Positions 28,861 to 37,399 of a stretch of 64,000 bases of DNA are shown piece by piece. Position numbers and translations under genes: made by a program. A model generated the notes under the pieces. The model saw nothing but the letters and a program-made list of their open reading frames with translations. It made no database searches and had not been told where the DNA came from. Source of the stretch: Planctomyces sp. SH-PL62 (GTDB taxonomy: Bacteria > Planctomycetota > Planctomycetia > Isosphaerales > Isosphaeraceae); the NCBI RefSeq assembly GCF_001610895.1, contig NZ_CP011273.1, forward strand, positions 4,836,001-4,900,000, read 5' to 3'. The first letter of the stretch is position 1. Every line of letters begins with the position of its first letter.

Positions 28861-28889
28861 ATTCTAACCATCGATCCCGCCTTGGGGAA
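28861..28889 (-). promoter_or_regulatory. Candidate promoter of tRNA-Gln
   Basis: On the minus strand a good -10 TAGAAT (28866-28861) lies 17 bases from a weak -35 TTCCCC (28889-28884). The predicted start is a few bases before the mature 5' end at 28849. Confidence 0.4.
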
Positions 28890-28944
28890 GACGAGGACGC
28901 CGGGAAGGCCCGGCCATCGCCGAATTCCAGCCGGGCCGGGACGC

Positions 28945-29628
28945 TCAACCGGCCCAGGAGACGCCGTCGAGCGAGCCCTGGACCTTGTACGCGAGGTTCT
29001 CGAGCTGGATGCTCAGGTCGACGGCGATCACGCTGACGCGCGGGGGGACGGCGAGCGGCACGGGGGCGAAGTTGAGGATGCCGCGGATGCCGGAGTCGAT
29101 CATCTGGTCGGCGACCGCCTGCGCGGCCTCCGCCGGCACGCAAAGCAAGGCCAGGCTGACCTTGTGGGCCGTGATGCTCCGGGCCAACTCGTCGAGCGGC
29201 TCCACCGGCACCCCCTGGTGGACCTGGCCGACCTTTCTCGGGTCCGTGTCGAAGATCGCGACGATGTGGAACCGCCGCGATTGAAATCCCCGATAACGCA
29301 GCAGCGCCCGGCCGAGGTTGCCGAGCCCGACCAGGATCAGCGGCCAGTCCTTGTCGACCCCCAGGATTCGCCTGAGGACGAGAATCAGATCGGTGACGTC
29401 GTAACCGACGCCGGGACGCCCGAACTGGCCGAAGAATGCGAGATCCTTCCGCACCTGGGCGTTCTTGATCCCGAACGGCTCGCCCAGTTGGTGACTGGAC
29501 GTCTTGGTCAGGCCCTCGCGCTGGAGCGATTCGAGCTGACGAAGATACAGGCTGACCCGGCCCACGACGGCTTTGGGAGCCGGCTTCGCGTTCGGATGCC
29601 CGTTTCGTGAAGGATTCACGAGGTGCAT
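28945..29628 (-). CDS. rex: Redox-sensing transcriptional repressor Rex
   Basis: A 227-residue NADH/NAD+-sensing repressor. The N-terminal winged helix (VGRVSLYLRQLESL, then GIKNAQVRKDLAFFGQFGRPGVGYDV) binds DNA; the Rossmann domain has the nucleotide motif ILVGLGNLGRALLRYRGF and the acidic IVAIFDTDPRKVG. The C-terminal ILNFAPVPLAVPPRVSVIAVDL and the swapped helix LSIQLENLAYKV are typical of Rex dimers. The start is uncertain: ATG 29628 abuts a GGAG; GTG 29619 has that GGAG at nine bases; ATG 29667 is also open. A 17-base palindrome overlaps this start region (29605-29621). Family knowledge: it represses respiration and fermentation genes at low NADH. Confidence 0.9.
   Translation of the reverse strand: MHLVNPSRNGHPNAKPAPKAVVGRVSLYLRQLESLQREGLTKTSSHQLGEPFGIKNAQVRKDLAFFGQFGRPGVGYDVTDLILVLRRILGVDKDWPLILVGLGNLGRALLRYRGFQSRRFHIVAIFDTDPRKVGQVHQGVPVEPLDELARSITAHKVSLALLCVPAEAAQAVADQMIDSGIRGILNFAPVPLAVPPRVSVIAVDLSIQLENLAYKVQGSLDGVSWAG
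29605..29621. promoter_or_regulatory. Palindrome at the start of rex, possible operator
   Basis: TCGTGAAGGATTCACGA is a perfect palindrome of seven-base arms around GGA. Its GTGAA/TTCAC half-sites match those of Rex operators, but the spacer is three bases rather than the usual four. It overlaps the rex start codon region, so it may be an autoregulatory site or simply coding sequence. Confidence 0.35.
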
Positions 29629-29709
29629 CTCCGAAGGAAGACAAGCCCTTATGAGGGCAAAATCCATGCCATCGCCACGATGGAGTCTAGCGGTTTGACA
29701 CCATACCGG

Positions 29710-30897
29710 TCAAGACGGATCGGCCTCGTCCGGAGGAGCCGGCTCGGACAACCTGTCCATCGCCTCGCGCCAGGCCGCCGGGACCTCCCCCTGGATCCGG
29801 ACGTCGTCGCCGACGAACGACCTTCGGACGTCTCTGAGCCGGAGCGAATCGGACATCAGGGCTCGTCCCCGCCCGCGCACGGCGGTCCGGGCGTGGTCGC
29901 CCCCTTCGAGGAGGGCCGCGATGTAGACGTCGACCTCGTCGACTCGGCCCTGGTCCAGAAAGGAGCCGAGGACGAAGCCGCCCCCTTCGACGAGCAAATT
30001 CGTCATACCCCGCCGGCCCAGCTCGCCGAGCAGGAAATCCAACGAAGGCCGCTCCGCCCCGGGGTCGATCAGAAGCTCACATCCCGATTCCCGCAGTCGG
30101 TTCACGGCGTCGCTCGGGGCGTCACCGCCGACCACGAGGATCGTGGGGATCTCGCGCGCCGTGCGGACCAGGGTGGAATCGACGGGGGTGCGCGCCCGGG
30201 AGTCCAGCACGATGCGGGCCGGCGTGCGGGGACCGGGAGGCCGCGCCGTGAGTTGAGGATCGTCGGCGATCACGGTTCCCACCCCGACCAGGATGGCGTC
30301 CATCCGACCCCGGACCTGATGCACGAGAGACCGGGATTCGGCCGAGGAAATCCAACGGCTGTCCCCGCCGGCGACGGCCGTCTTGCCGTCCAGCGTCATG
30401 GCCCACTTGGCGATCACATAAGGAAAGCCCGTGAAAAGCCGCTTCAGGTAGGGGGCGTTCAGGGCCAGGGCGGCCTCCGCCCCCGCGCCGACGACGACCT
30501 CGACCCCCGCCGCCCTCAGCCGGGCCAGACCCCCGCCGGCGACCTTCGGGAACGGGTCGCGATGGGCTGCGACCACTCGCGACACCCCGGCGCCGAGGAT
30601 CGCCTCGGTGCACGGCGGGGTCTTGCCGTGATGGCAGCACGGTTCGAGCGTGACGTAGAGCGTCGCCCCGCGCGCACGCCCCCCCGCCGCTTCCAGAGCG
30701 ACGACCTCCGCGTGCGGCCCGCCGAAACGGCCGTGATGACCGACGGCGACGAGTTCGTCGCCCTGCACCACCACGGCCCCGACCATCGGATTCGGTTCGA
30801 CCCGCCCGCGCCCGCGGGCGGCCTCCTCGAGAGCCCGTCCCATCCACGCCCGCGCACGCGCCGACTCGTTCACGTCGCGATTCGCTCGCATGTTCAT
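29710..30897 (-). CDS. ribD: Bifunctional riboflavin biosynthesis deaminase/reductase RibD
   Basis: A 395-residue enzyme catalysing the second and third steps of riboflavin synthesis: deamination of the pyrimidine amine, then NADPH-dependent reduction of the ribosyl side chain. The deaminase domain (residues 10-150) has the zinc motif HAEVVALEAA and PCCHHGKTPPC; the reductase domain has KWAMTLDGKTA, the SRWISSAESRSLVHQ motif, VGVGTVIADDPQLTAR and LLVEGGGFVLGSFL. Both halves look complete. It starts 13 bases after the stop of the upstream membrane protein, so it is the last gene of a three-gene operon headed by an anti-sigma-like protein. An ATG two codons inside is also possible. No FMN riboswitch precedes it. 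Confidence 0.92.
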   Translation of the reverse strand: MNMRANRDVNESARARAWMGRALEEAARGRGRVEPNPMVGAVVVQGDELVAVGHHGRFGGPHAEVVALEAAGGRARGATLYVTLEPCCHHGKTPPCTEAILGAGVSRVVAAHRDPFPKVAGGGLARLRAAGVEVVVGAGAEAALALNAPYLKRLFTGFPYVIAKWAMTLDGKTAVAGGDSRWISSAESRSLVHQVRGRMDAILVGVGTVIADDPQLTARPPGPRTPARIVLDSRARTPVDSTLVRTAREIPTILVVGGDAPSDAVNRLRESGCELLIDPGAERPSLDFLLGELGRRGMTNLLVEGGGFVLGSFLDQGRVDEVDVYIAALLEGGDHARTAVRGRGRALMSDSLRLRDVRRSFVGDDVRIQGEVPAAWREAMDRLSEPAPPDEADPS

Positions 30898-30910
30898 GGG
30901 TCGGCCTCGT

Positions 30911-31978
30911 TCAGAACGGCGTCGCGCCGGTCGACGGCCGGGGCGCGGGAGCGGCCTTGGGCGGCGCCGCCGCGGGCTCCGTCACGGTCGGGAGCGGCTT
31001 CGGGGCGGGCGTCGGAGCGGTCGCACGGTATTCCTCAGGGAAGGGGAAGACGATGCGATAGATGACGGAAAGCCGCCGCCGCACCTCGTCGCTGGGGAAG
31101 GCGCTGAAGGTGGATTGGATCCAGGGGGGCGTGGCGGTGAAGAACGCCGCCAGGCGGGTCGGGTCGACGGGATGCTCCGGGGCGTGCTCCTGGACGTAGA
31201 GGTTCGCCGCGAGCCGTCGCAGGAACGGCCGAGGCCGCGGATTTCCTTCGGCGGCGAGCGGCCCGGCCTGGTCGAATTTCCCTTCGATCCGGGCGATCCA
31301 GTCTCGCGGCCCGCCGGCCGGACCTCGAAGCTCCTTGATTCGCGTCTCCACCTCGGACATCCACCGCGCCTCGTCGAAATCGTCCGGTTTCAGCTCGCGG
31401 GGGATCTTGAGCTCGCGACCTCGGCGGATGAGTTCCGACTTGCGGTCGCCGGCGGGGAGAGAGTCGACCTGCTTGCGATCCGCGGGCGAGAGCGCGAACC
31501 AGGCTTTGACCAGGGCCGCCAGTTCGAACGGGCCGGTGCCGCCGATCTGGACGAAGTCCAGGGGCGAGCGAGCCTCCCCGTCCGGGGGCGGATACTTCGC
31601 CGAAAGCTCGCGGATCCGCGCCATTCGGCCGGCGACGGGCACGGCCAGGAGATCGTCGCGGACTCGCTCGGGAAGCTGGTGGAGCCAGTTGTGATACCGG
31701 CGCAGCACCACGAGATACTCGTCGCGCTCCGCTTCGGGCATGGCGTTCAGGCGCTCGTCCAGCGCTCGGACCGCCCGTTGTTCGTCGTCGTTCAACCTCA
31801 GATCGAAGCGGCGGAGGGCCTCGCGAAGCTCCTGCCGATCGAGGGGGGATATCATCAGGAACCGGGCCCGGTTCGCTTCGAGCGCGAGCGTCCCGGCACC
31901 GGCGAGCGCCACCGCGACCAGGCCGAGAGCCACGGCGGCGAGACGGGGATAAGGCGGGCTGGACCTGTTGCCGATCAT
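30911..31978 (-). CDS. Membrane-anchored protein, DUF3106-like, function unknown
   Basis: A 355-residue protein with one N-terminal transmembrane segment (RLAAVALGLVAVALAGAGTL) and a large extracytoplasmic helical region. That region has repeated motifs such as ALDERLNAMPEAERDEYLVV and FALSPADRKQVDSLPAGD, reminiscent of DUF3106 repeats ('LPPEER...'). The C-terminus is a Pro/Ala tail (about residues 325-355). No catalytic motif is visible. It lies 13 bases after the anti-sigma-like gene and 13 bases before ribD. In planctomycetes, such proteins often follow ECF anti-sigma genes and may form the sensing complex; this is inference. Confidence 0.7.
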   Translation of the reverse strand: MIGNRSSPPYPRLAAVALGLVAVALAGAGTLALEANRARFLMISPLDRQELREALRRFDLRLNDDEQRAVRALDERLNAMPEAERDEYLVVLRRYHNWLHQLPERVRDDLLAVPVAGRMARIRELSAKYPPPDGEARSPLDFVQIGGTGPFELAALVKAWFALSPADRKQVDSLPAGDRKSELIRRGRELKIPRELKPDDFDEARWMSEVETRIKELRGPAGGPRDWIARIEGKFDQAGPLAAEGNPRPRPFLRRLAANLYVQEHAPEHPVDPTRLAAFFTATPPWIQSTFSAFPSDEVRRRLSVIYRIVFPFPEEYRATAPTPAPKPLPTVTEPAAAPPKAAPAPRPSTGATPF

Positions 31979-31991
31979 GCAGAAGCCCTGC

Positions 31992-32492
31992 TCAGCGGCC
32001 GGAGCCGAATTCGGGGGAGTTCTTCAGGGCTTCGAGGGGTTCGAACCCGCCGACTTCCAGGTATTCGTCGAGATGTTCCGCGAGGCTGAGTTCGCGAATG
32101 ATCCGCTCGTCGGGATCGGGCCAGAGGTGCCGGGCGACGACGTAGCCGCCCGAGCCGCAGGCCACGACCATCAGCGCGCACGCCGCCCATTTCAAGGCCG
32201 TCGACGCCGCTCCGGCCAGGGGCGCCAGCCGCGCCCCGGCGCCGATCTCAACCTGACGAACATAGCTGAGGGTCCGCTCGTGGAACTCCTCGTTGACGTG
32301 AGGACGGGGGAGGTGGTCGAGCACCTCCCAGGTCTTCTTGAGCAGGTCGACCTCGCGACGCGCCGTCGGGCTGTGCGTGAGCTTCGTGGAAAGGGCTCGC
32401 GACTCCGCCTCGTTCAACTCGCCGTCGATGTAGGCGACGAGGTTCGCACGCTCCTCCGGCCTCAGTCTCTGATGCTCAGGCCCGGACGACAT
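31992..32492 (-). CDS. Anti-sigma factor-like single-pass membrane protein
   Basis: A 166-residue protein. The N-terminal part (LRPEERANLVAYIDGELNEA, then a helical stretch with LLKKTWEVLDHLPRPHVNEEF) resembles the cytoplasmic domain of ECF anti-sigma factors, though the HxxxCxxC zinc motif is absent. One transmembrane helix follows (ALKWAACALMVVACGSGGYV, residues ~108-130) with a 35-residue external tail. I chose ATG 32492, which has GGGGG at seven bases; ATG 32537 would add 15 residues of low complexity. It is the first gene of the operon ending in ribD. The cognate sigma factor is not adjacent on either side. Confidence 0.7.
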   Translation of the reverse strand: MSSGPEHQRLRPEERANLVAYIDGELNEAESRALSTKLTHSPTARREVDLLKKTWEVLDHLPRPHVNEEFHERTLSYVRQVEIGAGARLAPLAGAASTALKWAACALMVVACGSGGYVVARHLWPDPDERIIRELSLAEHLDEYLEVGGFEPLEALKNSPEFGSGR

Positions 32493-32567
32493 TCTGAATC
32501 CCCCGCCACCATTCAAGTCCGATGAGGCTCGCTCCACGGCGTGCAGAGACGTTGAGACAGCGTTGAA

Positions 32568-33140
<573 letters not shown>

Positions 33141-33277
33141 GGGAGCACCCCTGTTCCTCAGAAAAACGACGAGCGGAAATCCTCTTCCTGAAGATCAGTG
33201 TTCGGCCGCGATCGACGTCCGACAAGACCCGAAGCGGATCCCGACGGGTCGATTCCCGCGCACCGGCTCATTTACCT

Positions 33278-33306
33278 AGTATAATCGACCGAACCGCCCG
33301 GGCCAA
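33278..33306 (-). promoter_or_regulatory. Promoter of the Gly-Gly-Met protein gene
   Basis: On the minus strand TTGGCC (33306-33301), 17 bases, then TATACT (33283-33278). This matches sigma-70 spacing. A TATAAT on the plus strand (33280-33285) overlaps it, but has no matching -35 for the rightward small gene. Confidence 0.55.
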
Positions 33307-33363
33307 GCGTGCGTCTCGACAGGTGACGATCGGGCCGGGCCGGCGGATAGGGAGGACACCAAG

Positions 33364-33639
33364 GTGGGCTCTGGAAATCTCGACCTCGCGAGCGGTCTCG
33401 GGCTGCTGGCCTTCGGCCCCTCGGTTCTCTTCTCCTATTACGGCGGGCTGGCGGCGCTGGTGGTCGCGATGATCTGGGCGGGCGTCCTGGCCTATCGGTC
33501 GTGGCAGGAGGCTCACGAGGAGATCGACCCGGCGACGCCCGAGGAGCTCCTCGACGCCTTCCGGCAGGCGTGGATGGAAGGCGAACTGGACGAGCAGGAG
33601 TTCAATCGGGTTCGCAAGCAGCTTGAGGAGAAGCGCTGA
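33364..33639 (+). CDS. Small single-pass membrane protein
   Basis: A 91-residue protein. Residues 10-45 are hydrophobic (LGLLAFGPSVLFSYYGGLAA and LVVAMIWAGVLAY), one or two membrane helices; the C-terminal 40 residues are charged and helical (TPEELLDAFRQAWMEGELDE, then EFNRVRKQLEEKR), resembling a SHOCT-type short C-terminal helix. The GTG at 33364 has GGAGG at eight bases. The function is unknown. A short hairpin (GACCCGG/CCGGGTC) covers its stop, between it and convergent lpxA. Confidence 0.72.
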   Translation: MGSGNLDLASGLGLLAFGPSVLFSYYGGLAALVVAMIWAGVLAYRSWQEAHEEIDPATPEELLDAFRQAWMEGELDEQEFNRVRKQLEEKR

Positions 33640-33673
33640 CCCGGTTTCGTCTCGAGCCGGGTCCGGGCGGGGC

Positions 33674-34498
33674 TTACTGGATCTCGTAGTTCTCGCGGTC
33701 GCTCGATCGGGCGGGGTTGATGCCGATCTTCGATTCGCGGACGAACTCGACGAACTCGGCGACCTCGGGAAACTCGCCCAGGTCGCCGGAGATGCGCTCC
33801 ACGGCCGCGGAGATCGGCCGACCTTCCCGGTAGAGGATCCGGAAAGCCTGTCGAAGCGCGTTGATCGCTTGATTCGAGGAGCCGGCCCGTCGCAGCCCGA
33901 CGAGGTTGAGCCCGGTCACGCAGTTGTAGCCCTGCTGGAGGATGAAGGGGGGAATGTCCTTCGAGGACGCGCCCATCCCTCCGAGCATGGCCAGGCGGCC
34001 CACCCGAACCCGCTGCTGGACCGCCGTGTTGCCCGAGAGGATGCACGAATCACCCAGGACGGCGTGGCCGGCGACGAGCGCATTGTTGACGACCGTGCAA
34101 TGGTCGCCGACGCGGACATCGTGGCCGATATGGGAGCTGCACATGAACAGGTTGTGATCGCCGATCGTGGTGACGCGATCCCCCTGCACTGTGCCCCGAT
34201 GGACGGTGACGAACTCGCGGAAGACGTTGTGGTCGCCGATCCGGACCCCGGTCGGCTCGTCGCGATAGCCTCGGTGCTGCGGGCTCTTGCCGAGGACCGC
34301 GCCGTGGCCCACGAAGTTGTTGCGTCCCATCGTCAGGGGGCCGCTGAGGCAGGCGTGGCCCTCGATGACGCAACCGGGGCCGACCCGCACCGACCCTTCG
34401 ATGATCGCGTACGGCCCCACCTGGACGTCCGGTGCGAGCACCGCCTCGGGATCGATAATAGCCGTCGCGTGGACGGTTTCCGAAAAGGCCAGTGCCAT
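33674..34498 (-). CDS. lpxA: UDP-N-acetylglucosamine acyltransferase LpxA
   Basis: A 274-residue enzyme that transfers a 3-hydroxyacyl chain from acyl carrier protein to UDP-GlcNAc, the first step of lipid A synthesis. The left-handed beta-helix is evident from hexapeptide repeats (IIDPEAVLAPDVQVGPYAII, VRVGPGCVIEGHA). GKSPQHRGYRDEPT and FREFVTVHRGT are LpxA signatures, and SSHIGHDVRVGDHC contains the catalytic histidine (His 126, E. coli 125). The helical C-terminus (AINALRQAFRILYREGRPIS) is complete. The ATG at 34498 has GAGGAG upstream. It is a single gene, apart from the usual fabZ/lpxB neighbours, as is common in planctomycetes. Confidence 0.92.
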   Translation of the reverse strand: MALAFSETVHATAIIDPEAVLAPDVQVGPYAIIEGSVRVGPGCVIEGHACLSGPLTMGRNNFVGHGAVLGKSPQHRGYRDEPTGVRIGDHNVFREFVTVHRGTVQGDRVTTIGDHNLFMCSSHIGHDVRVGDHCTVVNNALVAGHAVLGDSCILSGNTAVQQRVRVGRLAMLGGMGASSKDIPPFILQQGYNCVTGLNLVGLRRAGSSNQAINALRQAFRILYREGRPISAAVERISGDLGEFPEVAEFVEFVRESKIGINPARSSDRENYEIQ

Positions 34499-34785
34499 GG
34501 TCCTGCTCCTCTCGATCAGCGCCCAACCGCTCCGCCGACTTGCCCTCGCCGAGGGGTTTCATCGGTCTGTGGGGTTTTGCCGCTTGAGCCAAAGACGCCG
34601 TGCGCGAGGGTGGCTCGGGATGCGAAAGAGGCCGCCGGACGGCCCCGGCCGTTCGCCCCGGCGAGCAGGTCGGAGCCCGCGCACCGCCGCGTTTCCGCTG
34701 TTCGGCGCGGTTGGCGTTCGGTAGACTCGCCCAGGGCGGCCGAGGGACGCGCCGCCGCGATCGGCGCGGATAGGAGGCGACGCGG

Positions 34786-35688
34786 ATGATGGCCCGCCCT
34801 CGGATTCGGCTCACCCGGCTCGCGCTCGCGGGCGCGGGCGCGATGCTCCTGGCCCTGACGTACCTGGCGATCTCCTGCGTGACGGCCGAACTCCTCACAC
34901 GGCCGACCAACCATCCCCTCAGGATCGACCCCTGCCGCGTGAGCCAGGACGCCGAGCCCTGGACGACCCGGACGCGGGACGGCCTGACGCTTCGAGGATG
35001 GCGGCTCGTCACCGGCGACCCACGCCGCCTCATCGTGCTGGTGCATGGCATGTGGAGCGCCTGGCCCGAAATGGCCGCGCTGGGGAGAGACCTGCACGAG
35101 CGCGGCTACGATGTGCTGCTGTTCGACCTTCGCGGCCACGGGCAGAGCGATTCCGCGCGGCTCTCGCTCGGGAGTCGCGAGCGGGCCGACCTTCGCGCCG
35201 TCCTGGACTGGGCCCGGGGGGAGGGGTACGAGGAGGACCGGATCGGCTGGCTCGGCTATTCGATGGGGGCGGCGACGCTGGTCCTGGAAGCGGCCGTCAA
35301 TCCCGCAATCCGCATCGCGGTCCTCGACAGCCCCTACGGCGACCTCCCTCGGCTCCTGGAAGGGCAGCTCAGCAAGCACAGCCGGCTCCCCTCCTGGTTC
35401 AACCCCGGCATCCTGGCCTGCGCGCGGCTGCTCTACGGCCTGCGCACCGAGGACCTCGTGCCGATCGCGGCGGCGGCGGCCTGGGGCGACCGTCCGATGC
35501 TGCTGATCCACGGCGAGGCCGATTCGACGGTCCCGGTCGCCCAGGCCCGATCGCTGGGCCGCGCCGTCGGCGCGGCGTGCCTGACGGCGTTCCTGCCGGG
35601 TGTCGAGCACGTCGAGGCTTACCGATCCGACCCGCGCCGTTACGTCGCCCTGATCTCGCGGTTCTTCGACGACAACCTGGGCCCCTGA
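34786..35688 (+). CDS. Alpha/beta hydrolase with N-terminal membrane anchor
   Basis: A 300-residue hydrolase. A hydrophobic segment at residues 12-32 (ALAGAGAMLLALTYLAISCV) is a signal anchor or uncleaved signal. The fold follows: IVLVHGMWSAWPEMA (oxyanion loop), LLFDLRGHGQSD, nucleophile elbow GYSMGAA, acid LLIHGEADSTVP and histidine PGVEHVEAY. It resembles monoacylglycerol-lipase or S9/BAAT-like esterases; the substrate is unknown. The ATG at 34786 has GGAGGCGACGCGG upstream; a second ATG follows directly. It is probably monocistronic and ends before a GC-rich hairpin shared with the convergent small gene. Confidence 0.8.
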   Translation: MMARPRIRLTRLALAGAGAMLLALTYLAISCVTAELLTRPTNHPLRIDPCRVSQDAEPWTTRTRDGLTLRGWRLVTGDPRRLIVLVHGMWSAWPEMAALGRDLHERGYDVLLFDLRGHGQSDSARLSLGSRERADLRAVLDWARGEGYEEDRIGWLGYSMGAATLVLEAAVNPAIRIAVLDSPYGDLPRLLEGQLSKHSRLPSWFNPGILACARLLYGLRTEDLVPIAAAAAWGDRPMLLIHGEADSTVPVAQARSLGRAVGAACLTAFLPGVEHVEAYRSDPRRYVALISRFFDDNLGP

Positions 35689-35754
35689 GCAGGTCGGGGG
35701 GGCGTCGGCCGATCCTGAGCCGCCGCCTTCACTTCCGGTTCGGCGCATGAAGAA

Positions 35755-35785
35755 GGCCGGCCCTCGGGAGTCGCCGGGGCCGGCC
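35755..35785. terminator. Hairpin between convergent genes
   Basis: GGCCGGCCC (35755-35763) pairs with GGGCCGGCC (35777-35785) around a 13-base loop. No T-run follows on the plus strand; TTCTTC follows on the minus strand. It probably ends both convergent transcripts. Confidence 0.5.
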
Positions 35786-35823
35786 TCATCGTCACGTCGT
35801 AAGTCGGTTGGGCTGAGGGTGGA

Positions 35824-36057
35824 TCAGGGCCCAAGGCCGCCGTGGGTGCGGAACGGCGTCATATGGGAGGGCTGGTCGAGCAGCCAGAACCGCTCCCAGT
35901 CGTCCCCCGCCTGTCGAAGGTTTTCGGACTCGTTGAGCAATTGCTCAACTCGCCGGGGCTTGTACGCTGCATATCGCGGCAGCGGCACCGGCGCACATCC
36001 CTCGAACAGTGCGAGGGAGGCGACCAGGATGGCCAAGGCCGCCAAAATTTTTCGCAT
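35824..36057 (-). CDS. Small exported planctomycete protein ('WERFW' family)
   Basis: A 77-residue protein. MRKILAALAILVASLALFEG then CAP looks like a lipoprotein-type signal, though the lipobox (FEGC) is imperfect. The mature part has PRRVEQLLNESENLRQAGDD, then the motif EWERFW-like DDWERFWLLDQPSHMTPFRT and HGGLGP. I have seen this arrangement in small planctomycete proteins; no function is assigned. The ATG at 36057 has a strong GGAGGAG at seven bases, and a spaced promoter is visible upstream. The gene is certainly real judging by these signals. Confidence 0.78.
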   Translation of the reverse strand: MRKILAALAILVASLALFEGCAPVPLPRYAAYKPRRVEQLLNESENLRQAGDDWERFWLLDQPSHMTPFRTHGGLGP

Positions 36058-36078
36058 GTCGGGCTCCTCCCGCCTTCG

Positions 36079-36107
36079 GTATCACGCGAATCGGTCGCGC
36101 CGCGCAA
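36079..36107 (-). promoter_or_regulatory. Candidate promoter of the small exported protein
   Basis: On the minus strand TTGCGC (36107-36102), 17 bases, then TGATAC (36084-36079). The predicted leader is about 15-20 bases, holding the GGAGGAG ribosome-binding site. Confidence 0.45.
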
Positions 36108-36332
36108 TCCTTGCGTGGTTCCGATCCGTGGACTCATCACCGGGGCGTCCACCCTCGGCTCGAGCCGAAAATCCCGTTCGCTCAGGGTCGGACGGTGCTT
36201 GTGGGACCGTCCCGGGCACTTCGCCCGGCCCCCGAAACCCCGGTTCGGCATCGACTTCCGCCTCCCCCCTCGATACGAGTTCGGGGACGCGGGCGTCGCG
36301 TCTCGCGGAGAGGAGAGAGGTCGCGGAGGGCC

Positions 36333-36716
36333 TCAGTCCTTCGAGTGACGCGCCTGGGTCTCGGGAACCGGCTTCACGGGTCCGTTGCCTTCTACATCGG
36401 CATCGGCGGCGTCTTCCAATAGCGGAAGATCATCCGGATTCATCTTTCGCACCAATTCTTCCATTTCCTTGCCCGGCTTGAAGGTCACCACGTTCTTGGA
36501 CGGGACGAAGACCTTGTCGCCGGTCCGAGGGTTCCGCGCCTTGCGAGGGGCCCGTCGCTTGACCTCGAAGACTCCGAAGTTGCGAAGCTCGATGCGCCCC
36601 TCGGTGACCAGGGTCTGGATGATCGCGTCCAGCGTCCGTTGAACGATGTCCTTGGTCTTGAGCTGCGTGAGTCCGATGTCATCGGAGATTTTTTTCACGA
36701 TCTCTTTTTTCGTCAC
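36333..36716 (-). CDS. HU/IHF-family DNA-binding protein
   Basis: A 127-residue nucleoid protein. Residues 1-92 are the complete HU/IHF fold: [40 protein letters not shown] and [20 protein letters not shown], with the DNA-intercalating proline in the RNPRTG arm. Residues 95-127 are an acidic, proline-containing tail ([18 protein letters not shown]) absent from E. coli HU. The GTG at 36716 has GGAGAT at eight bases and lies 50 bases after an ideal promoter, so the longer frame with an ATG at 36812 is ruled out because the promoter lies inside it. It may be IHF-like (IHF residues 'LRxFGxF'). Confidence 0.9.
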   Translation of the reverse strand: MTKKEIVKKISDDIGLTQLKTKDIVQRTLDAIIQTLVTEGRIELRNFGVFEVKRRAPRKARNPRTGDKVFVPSKNVVTFKPGKEMEELVRKMNPDDLPLLEDAADADVEGNGPVKPVPETQARHSKD

Positions 36717-36771
36717 GGCGGCGATCTCCACGAAGGCGCGGGCGGCTCGCTTGAGGAGCTGGAACGTCTCA

Positions 36772-36800
36772 AATGTATTAGCCGCATGGATTAGTGTCAA
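36772..36800 (-). promoter_or_regulatory. Strong promoter of the HU/IHF gene
   Basis: On the minus strand a consensus TTGACA (36800-36795), exactly 17 bases, then TACATT (36777-36772). It is the best sigma-70 promoter in the window and fits a highly expressed nucleoid protein. Confidence 0.75.
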
Positions 36801-36913
36801 GGAAAAACCCATGTACAGCACGAGCGGCGCAGGATCTCCAGGGCGTTCCAGCCCCGAACCGGGGCGGCTCCGCCGACGCGCCCGGCCGCGGCCGTCGACG
36901 CCCGCGATCGGGA

Positions 36914-37399
36914 TCAGGGAGCCGGCGGCGGCGGCGTGAACTCGCCGCGTGCGACGCCCTCGCGCAGGTGGCGATGCAGAGGCGCGTAGTCCCAGGCCCA
37001 CCCCCGCTCGTCGACGAGAGCCTTGAGTCGGCCCAGGAAGAGTTCGGTCAGTCGCGGGGCGTGCTCGTCGAAGCGCGGGTCGCAATAATAGACGCGACAG
37101 CCCAGGGGCCGAGCCTCGCGCGCCGTGCATCGTCCCTGCGCGTCCTGCCAGGGGCAGGTCCGACCCTCGTCGAGCGGTCGGACGGGGGGCGGGGCGTCGG
37201 CCAGGAGCACGGCGGCCTCGGGGGCGGAGAGGAACAGGGTGTGGCCGTACTCCTCGAACCGGCAGCAACGGCCGCTGAGCCGGCAAACCGGGCCCAGTTC
37301 GGACACGGCCGCGTCAAGCTCGCGATAGAGGATCGCCAGCGGCCCCCTCGCCTGGCCTGCGAGGTCGAGTTCGGACTCCCCGGCCGTTCCCCCATTCAT
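36914..37399 (-). CDS. YkgJ-like cysteine cluster protein (second of pair)
   Basis: A 161-residue protein of the YkgJ/CxxCxxCC family, thought to bind zinc or iron through clustered cysteines. The motif [14 protein letters not shown] comes about 45 residues in, followed by [20 protein letters not shown] and RVYYCDPRF, giving seven cysteines. The family's function is not known. Its ATG at 37399 overlaps the stop of the preceding family member (ATGA), so the two are translationally coupled. The C-terminus ([20 protein letters not shown]) is proline-rich. Longer upstream frames have no coding character. Confidence 0.78.
   Translation of the reverse strand: MNGGTAGESELDLAGQARGPLAILYRELDAAVSELGPVCRLSGRCCRFEEYGHTLFLSAPEAAVLLADAPPPVRPLDEGRTCPWQDAQGRCTAREARPLGCRVYYCDPRFDEHAPRLTELFLGRLKALVDERGWAWDYAPLHRHLREGVARGEFTPPPPAP

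Noticed and set aside
30898-30910. FMN riboswitch before ribD
   Set aside because: Only 13 bases separate ribD from the upstream gene.
36717-37286. N-terminal extension of the HU gene
   Set aside because: The consensus promoter lies inside it and the GTG at 36716 has a good ribosome-binding site.
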